Source of the DNA: Vitis vinifera
Lineage: Eukaryota > Streptophyta > Magnoliopsida > Vitales > Vitaceae
NCBI RefSeq assembly: GCF_030704535.1
Contig: NC_081816.1
Span: forward strand, 9,908,001-9,972,000
Length of the DNA: 64,000 bases
Direction: 5' to 3'
In this document: positions 47,946 through 64,000 of the stretch, piece by piece
How the letters are laid out: every line of letters begins with the position of its first letter
Position numbering within the stretch: the first letter of the stretch is position 1
Translations under genes and position numbers: made by a program
Notes under the pieces: model-generated
Databases searched by the model: none
What the model was told of the DNA's origin: nothing
The model's input: only the letters and a program-made list of their open reading frames with translations

Positions 47946-49125
47946 ATAAGATAAAAAATTACATAATTTAATAAATTTAAAATATAATCTCTATATAAAA
48001 TAAAAACATTACATATAAATATATTTAATATCATCATAATATTATCATTATGAATTTTCCAATTTCATATAAACATTACTTTCCAATTCTTCGATTTCAT
48101 AACATTACATCTAAACATTACTTTACACTACATATATGAATTTTCTAATTTTACCAATTTAAATACATGTAAATCAATTTAATATTATAAAGTAAAAAAA
48201 ATTACATAATTTAATAAATTAAAAATATAATCTCAACATAATAAGGTAAATCAAATTTGAAATATGTTTTTAATTGATCCAAATTATGTAATTTTTTTTA
48301 ATTTAATCTCAAATTATGAATCAAATTAGTTAGAAAATATAATTTACCAATTTATATAATTTGATTTAATAAATTAAAAATATAATCTCAACGTGGTGTG
48401 ACTATGTGTGGCAATGTGGGTATGTTGATTTAAATAAGGTAAATCAAAATTTACCTTTACCAATATAACTTAAATTTCCTTTTTGCTAGCTGGTCTTCCC
48501 CAAGGACCCAACACACCACGATTTGCTGGCTATCTTCCCCAACACATCACATTCTGCAGACTATCGGACCTTCCTTAGCACACCTACACTACCACACAGT
48601 CACACGGTTGTAGCAGTCATGACACCACACAACCACAATTGGAGGGAGGATTGCCTTGCCAGCATCCAGTCACCGTTGCAACACCGATGGTGCACTAAAG
48701 ATCTATACTCCGACAATGGTAGATTTAGGGTCAAGTAAGTAAATCTTCAACCGTGTCTCATTATTTGTTGATTTTTCTCTTTTTAAAGGCTTTTGAAAAA
48801 GTCACAGGTTTGTTTCAAACTTGTTTTTTTCTTATTGTTGTTTGATGTTGTGGTTGAAAGATTGGGTTCATGAATCACAGATTCACGGGTGTTTTCTTTT
48901 GCAGAGGAATCTCTGATTTCTATGAAAATATTTGATTTTTATTATGATGGGAAATGAGAGAGAATCTCTTGATTGGGTTTTTTTTTTTTTTTAACTAAGT
49001 CAGTCGAGTTAATTCAGAATATCAACCGAGTCATGCAAGTCCAACCAATTTAAGGTCGAGTTTGGGTATAAATTTGTATCTGGTATCTGACTCGTCGCGA
49101 CTAGCGTCGAGATGAATATGACTCA

Positions 49126-50338
49126 GCTAAGTCGTATCAAACCTGGCCTATTTTTTTTACCCTAATATGTGTAGGTATTAACAACCAGTAAATATGGGTT
49201 ATTGGGCAAAACAAATCAAGGCCTCAAGCACTTGCATAACGGGTTAGTAATGAGTTGAACACTCTTTGAGATAGATAGGAGAGTAGCAACTAAACAAGAC
49301 ATGCGAGCAAGGGGCACCACATGCAATGAATCCCCTTACAAAGCATCCAAGGAGATAGTTCAACAAGGAACATTTAGTAGGTCCACCTAAGTTGACCTTA
49401 AGCATGTAAAGTGCGAGTACTAAGTATTGTCCTATCCATGGATGCATACGAGGAACAGATCCCAAAGCAAATTACTTGTCCCATAAGTAGAAAACATCCT
49501 TGAGAATCTACCATGTATCACCTAACATGTGTCAAATTAACCAATGATGAGCCTAATGAAGTTCTTGAGGTTTGACTCGCAATCGACCACTTTCTAAAGA
49601 GAGTTTTGACCCATGCCCCTACTAATTTAGAGTTTAGTTAAGGAAAACTATGAAGGCAAACACTGGATTGTAAAGGAATGCATTGAAAAAAAGGGACTCA
49701 AAGAGAATTTGAGCCTAATCCTCCACCCCTTGTCTTTGATTCTGGAGGTACTAAGAGGCTTGTGATAGTCACCATTCCATAATGCTAAACCTTAGGATTA
49801 TGCCTCTATAATTGTTAGGCGATAATAAAGGATTAGAAAATGAGCAGTTTGAATCCCTTGGAAGTCTAATACCAACAATATATTTTGTTTTAGGAAACTA
49901 ATTAAAAAAAACAAAAAATAATTTTGTTTTGTTTATCATGAAAAATATGATAGAAATTAAATATAATTAAAATTAGTTAAAATATTTATTAATGTTGATG
50001 GAAAATGTATTTGATGGAAAATACATTTTTAAATTATGTAATAGAACAAAATTAGTTAAATAAATTTAAAAAAAAACATATAAAAATATTTATTAATGTT
50101 AAAAAATTCCTTTTTTTTTTCTCACATTTTTCACCAAATCTTCTAAAAACTAAACATAACATTAGGGTTTACACAAGTAAATTGACATGGATGATTTCGA
50201 AATCAAACCCAAAAAAACTAATAAACACTTAATTTCACTTATATTTGGATAATTTTATAGAACTGCTTTCTATTTCTAAAAGTATAAAAATAAAGACAAA
50301 ATTGTTCCTGGTAAAAGCTCTTATTAATTATTTATGTT
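49126..50338. other. Spacer between the two hAT elements
   Basis: No gene is seen. Bases 49140-49900 are less AT-rich and may be a fragment of another repeat; no protein similarity is recognised. Confidence 0.35.
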
Positions 50339-50722
50339 GATAAAACCATAAACAAAAATATCGAGATATATCGTGTATCTAAGGGTTTCAACATGATATT
50401 TCTTGTGGATTTATTGAGGAGGCGAAAAATCGGGAAATATCATCAAAATATCAACGATATATCTACTCACAGTGATAAATCGTCAATTTTTGAAGAAAAT
50501 TGCATTCCTTTTGAGCGTGATCTGGGCCAGTCCAACAGTCATGGTGGCAGTCCATCCAACGCCTTAGATTGAATTTGGGTTTGATCCAATGACTAGGATG
50601 ATATTCCAATGGTTATTTCACGATCCAATGGTCAAATTTCATCCAAATTTTGATCTAACAACCAAAACTATTTTTCAACGGTAAAATCATCTTTCAACAG
50701 TTATTTTGGCCCAAAATTTTCC

Positions 50723-50730
50723 TATAAATA
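50723..50730 (+). promoter_or_regulatory. TATA box of the plus-strand hAT transposon
   Basis: TATAAATA precedes a leader that ends at a donor AAG|GTAAGT (50833). The matching acceptor is a T tract followed by TAG at 52301-52303, eight bases before the ATG at 52311. The upstream 200 bp repeat the word GATCCAATGG. Confidence 0.5.
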
Positions 50731-51099
50731 GCTCATTTTGCATTCATTTCATCCACATTTGATTTATTCTTTACTTGATGTCTCATTGCTCATAATTTTT
50801 CTAAGGTTGCTCAATTATTCAATTATTTTAAGGTAAGTTTGTTTTAAATTGTAATTAATTAATGTATTTTCAATTAATTAGTATATTTGCTATATGGATG
50901 ATTTAATGTTATTTTTAAATTCAATTTTAATTAATTTTTTATTTCATTGAATTAACTTAGGTTAATTTGATTATTTAATTATAGATGGATATGTTTATTT
51001 TAGATAATTATTTAATTTTATTTTCACATTCAATCTAATTAAAATTAGATTCAACTAGCTAATTTGAATCTAGTTAGAATTAGATTCAACTAGTTTATT

Positions 51100-52230
51100 T
51101 TCACATTTAATTATATGATTATTGTAATTTATTTTCACATTCAATTATAGTTAATTTGTATATTTAGTAAATTTTTCATAGATTTAGATTTAGATTCAAA
51201 AAATTAACTTAGCTAAATTATTTAGTTAATTTAATTAACATGAACTAGTATATTTGAAATATCAAATATGTTCATTTTTTTATGATTATTGTAATTTCTT
51301 TTCACATTCAATTATAATTATTTTGTATATTTAGTAATTTTTTCATAGATTTAGATTTAGATTCAATAAATTAACTTAGCTAAATTATTTAATTAACATG
51401 AACTAGTATATTTTGAATATCAAATATGTTCATTTTTTTATATGATTATTGTAATTTATTTTACCATTCAATTATAGTTAATTTTTATATTTAGAAAAAA
51501 TTTCATAGATTTAGATTTGGATTCAATAAATTAACTGAGTTAAATTATTTAATTAATTTAATTAACATGAACTAGTATATTTGGAATATCAAATATGAAC
51601 ATTTTTTTATGATTATTGTAATTTATTTTACCATTCAATTATAGTTAATGTGTATATTTAATAAATTTTTCATAGATTTAGATTTAGATTCAATAAATTA
51701 ACTTAGCTAAATTATTTAATTAATTTAACTAACATGAACTAGTATATTTGGAATATCAAATATGAACATTTTTTTATGATTATTGTAATTTATTTTACCA
51801 TTCAATTATAGTTAATATGTATATTTAGTAAATTTTTCATAGATTTAGATTTAGATTCAATAAATTAACTTAACTAAATTATTTAATTAATTTAACTAAC
51901 ATGAACTAGTATATTTGGAATATCAAATATGAACATTTTTTATGTTTATTGTAATTTATTTTCACATTCAATTATAGTTAATTTGTATATTTAGTAAATT
52001 TTTCATAGATTCAATAAAGTTTCCATATTAAATGATTATTTAATTTTATTTTCACATTCAATTATAATTAATTAGTATATTTGTAGATTTCTTATAGATT
52101 TAGATTTAGTAAACTAACTTAACTAAATTATTTAATTAATTTAGCTATTAGCATAAATTAGTATATTTGGAATATATTCATTTTACATGATTATTTAATT
52201 TTATTTTCACATTCAATTGCAACATGTTAA
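51100..52230 (+). repeat. Array of about five units of 159-168 bp in the hAT leader intron
   Basis: Each unit contains ATTxACATTCAATTATAGTTA, ATAGATTTAGATTTAGATTC, AAATTAACTTAGCTAAATTA and CATGAACTAGTATATTTG. The last word begins at 51239, 51398, 51566, 51733 and 51900, so the spacing is regular. Partial units flank the array. Confidence 0.9.
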
Positions 52231-52310
52231 ATTTAAATGTTTTCTTAATTTTTGTTTATATTGAAATCACATTCAAGTGTGTTTTTTTTTTTTTTTGCAA
52301 TAGATTTAGC

Positions 52311-55300
52311 ATGACTAGTGGAAGTAGAGGTGGTCCTCTCATGCTAGGGCGAGATCCAACTTGGAAGTATTGTTCACCAATATAGGAGAACAGAAATGGG
52401 ACAATTTGTAATTTATGTAGGTTGTTGTAGAAAAATGGAGGCATTATGCGATTCAAGTTGCATTTAACGCATAACAACTTGCATAAAAACACCAAAAAGT
52501 GTCCTAGAGTGCCTCCCGAAGTGAAAGAAGATATACAATTGATGGTGCATGACAAAATTAAAGCAAAAACAGAGAAAGCTGCAGATATTCAAGAAATTTG
52601 TGCTCAATTACGTGGCACAATGGGGGCTAGTGATACACATCTGATAGACGAAGATGATGATGATGATGATGATGAAGATGTTGAAGATCAAGATGTGTAT
52701 ATATATCCAACAGATATGCACCCGAATGAGCATGATGCATATCGATTTGCAGTTCGTGCCTCGAAAGTGACAAAATGAGAGCGTCAACAATATGAGAACA
52801 TCGTATGAAGCAAATGTAAAACAGGAGAGTCCTTATAGCCTACAAGTACACTGACGATGATGTGAAAATCACAAAGTATGCGACATTCGAACCAATCACC
52901 CCTTATTGTCCCTTCGCTCTACAAGTCTTCTATAACAAGACAAAAAAATATCAAAGATATATTTAAGGGTGGTTCAATTAAAGAAATGATGAGACGCTTA
53001 ATAAGCAAATTCTTCATTTATGAGAGTGTCGCACCCAAAAAACAAACTCTCATCACTTCAAGAATATGATTATTGGTGCACAACTAGCAAATAATTAATA
53101 ATTTTTGAATTGTTATATTGTTTCAGACTTTTAGTAAGTATAGTCTTTTGTGACATGTTTTAAATATTTGTTATATATGAATTGCAGGAATGAGAATCGA
53201 ACTTCCATCTCTCTATGAAATAAAGAACAAGTACTTGGAAATGGAGTACTAAGAAATGGAAGCTTATGTGAACGAGTAAAAAGAAAAAAGGAAGACACAT
53301 GGTGCACAATAATGTCAGATGGATGGACAAGGCCCACGAAATTAAGTATTATTAATTTCATTGTTTATTCAAAAGGGACCACGATGTTCCTTAAGTTAGT
53401 TGATGCATCGAACAATATCAAAGACAAGTATATATACGAGCTATTGAAGACTGTTATCAAAGAAGTCGGTCAAGAAAATGTGGTCTAAATTGTCATAGAT
53501 AACGGGTCGGCGTTCATGAAAGTAGAGAAACTATTGATGAAGAAGTTTAACTTTTATTGGACTCCGTGTGCGGTGCACTACATCAACTTAATCTTTGAAG
53601 ACATTGGCAAAAGACCTAGTGTTACAGATGTAATAAACAATGTTCGCAAGGTAACCACCTTCATTTACAACCATGATTGGTTACTTACACAAATGAGAAA
53701 GTATTGTGGTGGAGACATTGTTCAACCAGGAGTTACAAGGTTTGCTACCAATTATATTGCTCTTGACAGTCTTCTTAAAAAAAAAACCGATTTGAAAATA
53801 TTGTTTATGAGTGATGAATGGGCACAACACAAGCTCAGTCAGACAAAAATTGGACGAGATTTAGAGCAATTAATGTTTGACCATACGTATTGGGACAAAG
53901 TGACAAATATAATTTCATTATATGAGTCATTATACGTGGTGCTTCGACTTATGGATTTTGAAGTTGTTCCCACAATGTCGTTTGTGTACGTGCTTATGCA
54001 CATGATGAAAGAGAACCTTATTAAAGGAATTGGAGATTGGATCTTCAAAATAATAAAAGATCGTAGGGAGAAAACACTAAAATATCCACTTCACGTAGTA
54101 GGTATTTAAGTACTATCTATCTTTATAAGTTTTTACTCTTAATTTATTTAATTTTTTCTAGATTCAAAATACTAAATCTACTTAATTTAATTGTACCATA
54201 CTTCTTGAATCCAAGATTTCAATATAACCATGGAGTTGGTAGTGATCCGGAACTACCTCAAGTGGTCCATGACGTTTTTGCAAAATTAGACCCAACTACT
54301 GAATCACTTAATCAATTTGGAAATGAGGTAAATAAAAAACTATTATTTTTGTCAATTTAATAAAACAATAATTTCATTCATCAATTTATTTAAACGTTTA
54401 CTAACAAATATGATATTAACAAATTAAATGTTGAATACATAGCTTGTGCTTTTTCGAGATGCAAAAAGAGGATTCAATGATTGAGTGACGGTTGCAGCAA
54501 GGTCAACCATGGTGCCCTGCAAGTATTCATAGGAAAAAATTGATTATCATTATTCTAAATTCACCACATAAGTATTTATATAATTATGAAATTGGTTGTA
54601 GTTGAATGGTGGTTCATGTATGGGAATCAAACACCTACATTAAGGAAATAAGTCATCAAAGTTCTCTCATAAGTTGCATTATCTTCTGTCTGTGAGAGAA
54701 ATTGGAGCATGTTCACTCTCATCCACACAAAGCAACGAAATCGTTTGGCTTACCCTCGATTGGAGCAATTAGTTTTTTGTTACTATAACATGAGGCTAAA
54801 GTTACGTAATATGGAATTAAAAAATGATCGAGTTGCTGAAAAAAATTACCTTGATATTCTTAACATTTCAACCGAGGTGGGTAAAGAAGAAGATAATTAG
54901 TTGTTCCAATGGGTTAGGCCTATACACTTGGATGATAAAGTTGGAAATCCTGATCCACGAATTTCCACTCATGCTCAAGAATTTGGAGTTAATGTTGAAC
55001 GTGTGTCATTCGAAGAAGTTCACTTTGAAAGCTTTAGCAAAGATATTGAGGATTCATTTCAGATGGCATTGAATCCCACTAAGAGGTTGACTCCACAAGT
55101 GCTAGCCACATTAGTAGACCTAGTGTTGTAGGTAGTTCTACTTTTGGTTACGATGGTTCAAGATGTGGAATTGATGAGGGAGGTGATAATGCGGGAAGGG
55201 ATATTTGGGAATGTCAACAAAGTCAATATCCAATGAGCCAATTTACCTGTGAAAATGATTTCACACATTGCACACATGATGAAGACCATGACTCTAGAAA

Positions 55301-55763
55301 AGCTGGTCCAGGCATAGGAGCTATTGGAAAGCTCTATAGAGGACGAGAACGAACGATGAAATCGTATAACGAGGAGTTACTTTCAAGGAGTTTTGAATCT
55401 ATGAGTCTAAGGACTCAATTTAGTGACTCCTCGAATGAGGCTAACATCTACCCTCCTCATATGATGAGTTATGGTCAACCTTCAAGTTCAACCAATGAAG
55501 AGTATGGTATGTTGAGTTACACCCCTTCCGCACAAATATCATACCAAGTTCCATATCAGATGGAAGGAAGATTTGACATTAACACATGGGTGAACCTTGA
55601 GTATCCTATCCATGTAGAGGTAGTGAGCAAGACTCAAGAGATATATGTATGGCATGTTAAATTTTTTAACAAATATTATCGAGGCTCATTGAGTTGGTAC
55701 CAATATTATTTCCAACAACAAGACGAGGTTCCTTCATCTACCAATTCCATTGAACCACATTGA
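52311..55763 (+). pseudogene. hAT-family transposase remnant (BED finger, DUF659, hAT dimerisation)
   Basis: The frame opens at 52311 with a BED finger (DPTWKYCSPI, stop, then NGTICNLCRLL and KLHLTHNNLH) and an Asp-rich linker coded by GAT repeats (about 52650-52675). A DUF659 region follows: an N-terminal part with stops at 53190-53500, then an open stretch 53516-54109 with YWTPCAVHYINLIFEDIGKR and PGVTRFATNYIALDSLL. A C-terminal dimerisation region is at about 54680-54900 (NWSMFTLIHTKQRNRLAYPR), and a Ser/Tyr-rich tail reaches a stop at 55763. Several stops and frameshifts break it. It is related to, but clearly diverged from, the minus-strand element at 43-47 kb. Confidence 0.85.
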
Positions 55764-56156
55764 TCCTCATTTTGATATTAAAGGGACTTTGCAATGGTTA
55801 GTGTACAAAGTATTGATATTTAATTAAATGAAGTATTTTATGTAACTTCATAATGAGTATACAATTACAAAATTAACATTTTTTATTGATCAACATGATA
55901 TAATTACATCTAACATCACAAATTATAGCATACATATATCAAATTCTTCAATAAAAACAACTTTAAAATGTCTATTATACTTCTAATTATATTGTTATGA
56001 GGTTTTTTTTATTTTTTTATTTTCATGAGTTTTTAACAATTTTAGGCATATTGATTTTTTTTTTTCAAAATATTCATCGATATATCTCTGATATATCTGT
56101 AAAATCGAAATATCGATATATCCATAATTACCAATATTTTTATCCTTAGATAAAAT

Positions 56157-57872
56157 ATTTTTAATCAGAAAATATACTAATAGACTAATACCGAACAGGT
56201 GTGTATTTAACTTCAAATTTAGATCATTGAGATGTATGGCTAAATTTGGTAAGGTGAAAGAAGAGATAAAAAGAAAAGACTTAAGTGAATGAAGAAATAT
56301 AAAAGAAAAAAAACAAGATTTAAATTAAAAAATTAAATTCATGAAAAATTAGGGGTTGCTTGAAAACGTTATTTCAAATCATTTTTGGAAATAAAATTTT
56401 ATTTGTAAACTAAAATAGAAAAGTTTATAAACAAAAAAGATATTGTACTGTGTACAACATAAATTTTTTATTTTTATTAAAAATTCTCAAAAAAATAATC
56501 GTTATCCGAACTTTATCAAACATAGTTTCTAAATAAACAGTAAAAAAGAAAACATGTTTTGAACAGCTGTTTCAAACGTACCCTTGATCTTTGCATTTTG
56601 AAGGTGATAAAAAGTGGGAGAATGGCAAGGCGAGGGTCTTTGAATGAGTGCAGTCAAATGAAGGGTTAGAGAGAGAGAGAGAGAGATGGGTGCACGTGGA
56701 GGCATGTGGTCCAGAGTCCAGAGCACAGAATCATTATGGTGGGGGGGAGGGAGGAGAAGGTGTAGCAGAAGAAGGGTATGTACCGCAGTCAGCAGAGTCA
56801 GCACCGTGGCCTAGTGGGCGTGCGTGCGGTAAAGGCATTGCCAATTTGCAGGCCAGCTGGATGCGGGGTTGGGGTTGGGGTTGGGAATCAGTCAAAGGAG
56901 AGTAGAAAGTAGAAAGTGGAAACCCCTCTCCCCCACTCTCCTCCTCTCAATGCTTATGACTTTTGGCTCTCTCGTGGGCTCCACCCCCATCGTTAAACCC
57001 CACCCTCCCTCTTCAAATTTGCTTGCCCCCACCACAAATGGTATACATTTTAATGAAAGCTAAGCTATGGTACAAGTTTTGGTTGGATGGATGGATGGAG
57101 CTGAAATGGGAATGAATCATGTGATACTTTTCCCTTTATAAATTAAAGTTGTGAGATGTGGGTTGCTGAATTAGGTGTCACACAGCTGCCAAACCTTGTC
57201 AATCCACTTGGTTTTGTCTTGTATTAATCATTTCGTTCACAACAAGTCCATGCACAGCCTTACTTTTCTTCTTCAATACCTCATTATTAAAAGGTATCAA
57301 ACCCGTATCTCCCCAATTTTCAATGTGTGTAGTTACCACATCATTTACATTTATGCTATTCAATAATAATGCATACAAATAAAATATATATGGTATGATT
57401 ATCAAAGTATAAATAAATGAGATGAAAATCAGAATATGAGTTTTTTTTAACATTTATTATTATATATTATTTAAGTGATTCATTGTACAATACAAAAGGG
57501 GCTTGACTGCAGTGAAGAATGATAATGGGAACAGGCCCATATGAGTTGTTAGTTAACTGTGGAGGCAGAGCCCAAGCGTTAGAAAAGGGGCTTGGTTGTG
57601 GTGGTGGGCTTGGGCTTGGGCCTAGAGGAGGGGTCACGGGTGGGGGTGGGATAGTGACAGCTGGAGCGGTGGGAGAGGGGGGAAGAGGAAGAAATTCTTA
57701 AGGAAGAAGGAACAAGAGAATGTTAAACGTTGGGCTTCTCTGTATTTACTATTTATCAGGGAAGGAAAGAGGGGACTTGAACAATTAGGACGACGCAAGT
57801 CTCTCTTTTTCTTTTCCTTTTCGTTTCTTCAATTCCGAATTTGATCGAATAATATCTCAGGATTGAGCCGCC
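56157..57872. other. Intergenic and upstream region of the Rab gene
   Basis: No coding gene is seen. AT-rich DNA gives way to G-rich plus-strand sequence (56650-56910 and 57570-57690) with a (GA)n tract at about 56668-56686 and a GGAT tract at 57085-57098. A pyrimidine-rich leader (57801-57836) precedes the Rab ATG. No clear TATA box is visible, which fits a broadly expressed gene. Confidence 0.5.
56865..56885 (+). other. G-quadruplex-type motif
   Basis: Four G runs (4, 4, 4 and 3) are separated by TT, a perfect quadruplex pattern about 1 kb before the Rab start. A second G-run cluster (GGGCTTGGGCTTGGG and later runs) lies at 57606-57655, about 220-270 bp before it. Confidence 0.6.
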
Positions 57873-63199
<5,327 letters not shown>

Positions 63200-63683
63200 A
63201 ACTTGGAACCCATTCTCAGAATCACTCAAATCACATGATTGTTTTCTTTGTGCTTTAATAGGATCAATTGTTCATTTGTTGGTTGAATCTTGTTACATAA
63301 TTACAACAATAGTCCAAACCAGTGAAAAGTTGAAAATAGTATTAATAATAATGATACATTTAAAATATGTGATATTTGTGTTGCCTGAATTTAAGAAAAA
63401 GATGATTTATTCATATTCCTTCCATTTGGGTTCCTTTCTGATTCCGTAAATTTTAATTCTATGATTTTTGTAAATTGAAGGTATGGGTTGTTTATGATCT
63501 TAGTCCATCTGTCAACATCTTGTTGCACTTTGCTGTTACCTCCTATCTCCTATCTCCTGTCAAAATATTTATTTTATAAGGACTGTATTTTGCTTTAAGT
63601 TGTTAATTCGGTCTCTATTACTAAATTCGGTACAATCATGTAAGGCATGTAAATCATTCCTTAAGGCACCCACTTGTTTAATT
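63200..63683. other. 3' flank of the Rab gene
   Basis: Presumed 3' UTR and polyadenylation region; no other feature is seen. Confidence 0.5.
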
Positions 63684-63898
63684 CAATTCCTCAATCATTC
63701 CTTAAGGAAGCCAATCAGTAGTCAGGTTGAGATGAACAGGGACGAAACGAAAGCAATTCCTCAATCATTCCTGTCCGTAAGGAAGCCAATCAGTTTTCGA
63801 GATGAACAGGGGCGAAACGAAACGAAAGCAATTCCTCAATCATTCCTGTCCGTAAGTAAGCCAGTCAGTAGCCGAGATGAACAGGGACGAAACGAAAA
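63684..63898. repeat. Minisatellite of three 70-75 bp units
   Basis: Units start with CAATTCCTCAATCATTCC at 63684, 63754 and 63829, and each contains GATGAACAGGG(G/A)CGAAACG. Units 2 and 3 share an extra TGTCCGTAAG. A partial unit precedes them at about 63652. The open frame through the array is a by-product. Confidence 0.9.
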
Positions 63899-64000
63899 CA
63901 AAGAAGAAATCATTTATATAAGGGATGAAAGTCAGTCCGCACTAAATTAATCAATTTAAAATTAAAGAAACTTTTTTTCATTTGAACTTATACGACCTTT

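Larger units (their letters stand above)
43240..49125 (-). mobile_element. Decayed hAT-type transposon, minus orientation
   Basis: The transposase remnant (43560-46936) is flanked by long AT-rich DNA. Candidate inverted ends are around 43240-43310 (CTGACTCAGAGG..., TTGACTTGGTATCAGATGATAC) and 49080-49125 (TATCTGACTCG..., GACTCAGCTAAGTCG). They match only loosely, so the borders are tentative. No 8-bp target duplication could be fixed. Confidence 0.5.
50347..56148 (+). mobile_element. Decayed hAT-type transposon, plus orientation, with candidate ends
   Basis: The left end reads ATAAACAAAAATATCG then AGATATATCG (from about 50348). The right end, on the other strand, reads TAAGGATAAAAATATTGG then GGATATATCG (from 56148), an imperfect terminal inverted repeat. 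The flanks are GATAAAAC (50339-50346) and GATAAAAT (56149-56156), a 7-of-8 match of the length hAT elements generate. Inside are a promoter, a 5' leader with a long intron full of tandem repeats, and a transposase remnant. The size is about 5.8 kb. Confidence 0.65.

Noticed and set aside
57519-57701. A Gly-rich 60-codon frame upstream of the Rab gene
   Set aside because: It reflects G-rich promoter sequence and has no start context or similarity.
63600-63950. A 116-codon frame through the terminal repeats
   Set aside because: The repeat units are 70 and 75 bp, so the frame is not kept between all units, and the product is only a translation of the minisatellite.

Overview
The window is plant nuclear DNA: AT-rich, with intron-containing genes using GT-AG junctions, LTR retrotransposons primed from initiator tRNA-Met, and decayed hAT transposons. 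The gene set (isoprenylated HMA proteins, a subtilase of the SBT5 group, a CYP724B-type P450, a Rab2 GTPase, an exostosin-family glycosyltransferase) is that of a eudicot. The sequence style suggests grapevine (Vitis), but that is an impression I cannot test here.

Layout. 1-510: 3' end of a GT47/exostosin gene. 877-1957: an imperfect tandem duplication. 2.2-14.8 kb: three paralogous two-exon genes for small heavy-metal-associated (HMA) isoprenylated proteins, all on +, made by segmental duplication that also copied their flanks. A degenerate 5.1-kb Ty3/gypsy chromovirus (8056-13157; 281-bp LTRs; target duplication ATATC) sits about 370 bp upstream of the third gene. 14.8-19.5 kb: mostly unassigned DNA with an orphan broken reading frame (16.7-17.3 kb) and a ghost subtilase exon (about 18.05 kb). 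19659-30733: an intact 11-exon subtilase gene (769 codons before the stop) whose fifth intron carries a second, antisense, degenerate chromovirus (22200-27881). 31363-34018 (-): an intact 9-exon CYP724B1-like P450 (472 residues), convergent with the subtilase. 34-43 kb: non-coding AT-rich DNA with several degenerate repeat arrays and microsatellites. 43-56 kb: two decayed hAT-type transposons in opposite orientation, each with an AT-rich region of tandem repeats on the 5' side of its transposase. 57873-63199: an intact six-exon RAB2/RABB1 gene (211 residues). 63.7-63.9 kb: a 75-bp minisatellite.

The host genes do not form a cluster with one function. They act in wall glycan synthesis, membrane-anchored HMA signalling, extracellular proteolysis, brassinosteroid synthesis and ER-Golgi traffic. 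The clearest theme is transposon load next to, and inside, genes that stay intact. No previously undescribed system is evident. The best candidates for follow-up are the HMA cluster that has lost its metal-binding cysteines, the orphan broken frame at 16.7 kb, and the array-bearing hAT elements.
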